A stretch of DNA of 64,000 nt from Vespula vulgaris (taxonomy: Eukaryota; Arthropoda; Insecta; Hymenoptera; Vespidae): NCBI RefSeq assembly GCF_905475345.1, contig NC_066593.1, positions 7,937,274-8,001,273 on the forward strand. The letters run 5' to 3'. The notes under the pieces were generated by a model. It was given only the letters and a program-made list of their open reading frames with translations, was not told where the DNA came from and searched no databases. Shown here piece by piece: positions 61,440 through 64,000 of the stretch. Each line of letters begins with the position of its first letter. Within the stretch, counting starts at the first letter, position 1. Position numbers and translations under genes: made by a program.

Positions 61440-64000
61440 CTCCATTAAATCAAAATATTTTCGTGACACCTTGCAATACGACAAAGTAATCATTCCGATA
61501 TTGTCCGTCACTTCTTGAAGGAGAAATATAGAAGAGAATTTCAACGTTGTTACTGTTCTACGATCACGTCGATAATAAAGCATATAGAATTTCATCTGGC
61601 TTTCTATTCGTGGTTTGTGAGATTATTATCGAAAACGAAACGTGATCCAATAAATTGTCATTTCGAATATATTAATAGTTCGTTTTTAATCAGCGATATT
61701 TTAGTTTTTACTTGCATTTATGAGATATGGAAGAAAAGAAAAAGAAAAGGAAAAGGGAGAGGGAGAGGAAAAAAGAAAAAGAAAAAATAAATAAATTTGG
61801 AACGATCGTAATGTTGAAAAATCTTAGGAAATGGGGAGGGAAGGATGTAAGAGGGAGGGAAGAAACTGTGAGATAGAAAAAGAGAAAAAAAGAAAACGAG
61901 GAAAAGGGAGAGAATTCTTTAGACGGTACGGTTTCCTACAAACGTACCTCATTAAAAATAATGAGACGTAGGAGTGTGTCAAAGCGTAAAGGACAGAGTG
62001 ATGGATGAAACTGGTCCATAATGCAAACTACAAAGTCCTTCTTCCAAACATTAAGATGCGATTTTACGTAAGCAGGAAATATATTTATTAACCACGTAAA
62101 TAGGTAATTACTTTTTCAACATTTTACAAGAGAGAACTTGTAATTGAGTAAAAAATTAAATCGATCATTTACTTTATTGAAAATCTTATCTACATGTACC
62201 TCAAAAATTTGATTATTTAAAAAGAGTTTCGACGAGTTTTTAGAAACGACACGAATCGTGTTTAAATAAAATCTTTCCTATCGGTCGATTGAAAACGAAT
62301 CTTTCGAACAGATTACCTGTTAAAATGGATTCTCAAGTTCGTACGTAATGTAATTAACAGTGATCGCAGATACGCGATGAGCTTTCAAACGATAAAAGTT
62401 CCAATGCAACCATCCTCGAATTAACTTGATCGAATTTGTGCACCATGCACGATGAACATAATCGTTTCAATTGTTTCATACGCGATCTAAAGTATCTAAT
62501 AAACTTATGCTATCGCGAAAGAAAATTACAATTTAATGAGGAGAATTGGTATTAGCGTTAGAGGTTCGCGAGTTAGAGAGAAAGAGAAAGATAGAGAAAC
62601 CTGGAATAAAAAGTATTTCATTGGACGTTGAAAATTCTTTTTCTTTTTTCTTTTTTCTTTCTTTTTTTTTTTTTTTAAGGAATATAGAACGATTTTTTCC
62701 CCCCAAACGGATAAGTAAAGTAAAATGAAAATGTTGTCTTTATAAAAATCACTTAGGTTTCCTTCGTTTGAAGTTTATCTCCTTTCGCCAGATCGATAAA
62801 GCGGATTTGAAGCTAAAACACTTTTGAATAATGCACCAACTACTTTAGCTTTTGGTAACCCTAGAAAATAGTGTACGTTTCGCTACTCTTCATAAGAAGA
62901 AAAAAAAGAAAGAAAAGAGGAAAAAGAAAAAGAAAACGTATATAGCGACCACGATCGTTCGATAGATACCGGTCCGAAAGTCCCTCTTTCCAAAGAGATA
63001 AGAAATCGAATCAACAAATATTTCGCGAATATCGAGAACAATTTCGAACGGATCTCAACTCGCGACAAATGAATAAAATATTCTCTAAGACCAGTCGTGA
63101 CGTACGACGAACTAACGTATCAGAATCAGTCAGTCCGATTCAAGTAGAAATTCGTTCCTTTTGCGATGCCTTGTACCACGGCCCTAGAGGGAATAAACCT
63201 AAAGGGATTCCCTTGACGAGTAGTCGATGATCACCGTAAATTTAGATTTCAACGATACCTTCGACAACGCATCGTCGTCGTCGGCATCAACCCCCTTTTT
63301 TCCCCTCTAATCTGCCTGAATATCGAAATCACAAGGGGAATCACAGGGAATATTTCTATCGACTTCGTAAAAGACTTCCGGGAGGAAACTCAACGATACT
63401 CGACACTCATGAAAAATGGGATAAAGAAATGCGAACTGCATAACAATGTAATATTATATGTAATAACACGCGTAACTATAGTACAAATGTATCTTACCTA
63501 TATATGCACAGTGTATCATTTCAAGTTACTTATCTACACGCAATTATTTCTCAAACTATACCTTGTATTCAAAAAATGTTTCGAATAAAACTTATCCTCT
63601 TTTGAGAAGGGAAAGAATCTTAGGACGATCAGAAATCTTCTCTAAATGGACATGCCTTTGAGATTTTCAAGGTGATCTTTGTTTCTTTACACGAAACTGT
63701 ACGTTTTTATTCAGGAAGGCGCGTAGCCCATTCCAAGACGAATTCATTGACTATAATACTTTGATCTTTCAAGGTGATTCGAGGTCGAATAAAAGAACAA
63801 AAGTCACCTTGAATGAAAGGAAGCTTTGTTACTACTATAAGATACCCCTTTCTACCTCTCACTCTTTTAAAATGAAATATTTTTTTTTATACGATCTATA
63901 ATTTGGGAAATAATTTCGTGAGAAACTTCGAACGAGACACCCTGTATCTATGTCTGTTAAAGTTAAAAATTCCTTTAATCCAGAGACCTTATTCAAATTA
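61440..64000. other. AT-rich noncoding stretch, right end
   Basis: No gene is seen. Purine tracts lie at 61730-61790 and 61800-61915. The remainder is mostly unique sequence with CpG-containing patches at 62930-63130 and 63160-63420. The last 400 bp carry the repeated TCAAGGTGA word and an ACACCCTGTAT word described separately. Confidence 0.65.
63667..63812. promoter_or_regulatory. Cluster of three TCAAGGTGA words
   Basis: TCAAGGTGA occurs at 63667-63675 and 63769-63777 on the plus strand and at 63804-63812 on the minus strand. The word differs by one base from TCAAGGTCA, the extended half site of FTZ-F1/ERR-type monomeric nuclear receptors. It could be a receptor-binding cluster or internal motifs of an old repeat element. 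I cannot tell which. Confidence 0.25.

Overview
The window is eukaryotic nuclear DNA with no protein-coding or RNA gene that I can support. It is AT-rich and saturated with simple repeats. CpG is not visibly depleted in its non-repetitive stretches, where TCGA, CGTCG and ACGA words are common. This look fits an insect, and I think a hymenopteran (wasp, bee or ant) is the most likely source. That is an inference from texture, because no diagnostic gene is present. The layout suits a long intron or an intergenic desert. Every long open frame either runs through a microsatellite (poly-Leu/Ser, Arg/Glu, Tyr/Ile, Phe or Asn strings) or falls within the length expected by chance.

Layout. From 1 to 10 kb there are dense (CT)n, (GA)n, (TA)n and (ATGT)n arrays, a 78-bp minisatellite at 5.1 kb, and a purine-to-pyrimidine switch at 7.0-7.7 kb. 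At 10.24-10.75 kb lies the long copy of an inverted-repeat element. A short copy of the same family lies in the opposite orientation at 31.50-31.72 kb. This is the only mobile family I could define from within the window. From 11 to 20 kb there are microsatellites, a perfect 12-bp NRF-1/Ewg-type palindrome at 14.67 kb, a 20-bp palindrome at 14.80 kb and a TA-rich block at 15.5-16.0 kb. At 20.4-20.8 kb and 21.9-22.3 kb are two decayed tandem duplications with units of about 120 and 191 bp. From 22 to 31 kb the sequence is mostly unique and AT-rich. From 32 to 38 kb there are long strand-polarised purine and pyrimidine tracts, a 13-bp array and a long (AAT)n. From 39.8 to 41.2 kb the sequence is almost pure A/T.

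The most gene-like parts, all unproven, are three. The first is a GC-elevated island at 47.8-48.3 kb, which looks like a TATA-less promoter or 5' untranslated exon and has a perfect NRF-1/Ewg-type palindrome 0.7 kb downstream. The second is the 54.17-54.72 kb island, with a CAG/AGC repeat in an open frame and a compact 16-bp hairpin at 54,512-54,568. The third is the right edge at 63.6-63.95 kb, with three copies of TCAAGGTGA and an ACACCCTGTAT word.

No pathway or operon-like organisation can be described because no gene is established. All counts and alignments were made by eye; no search was run.
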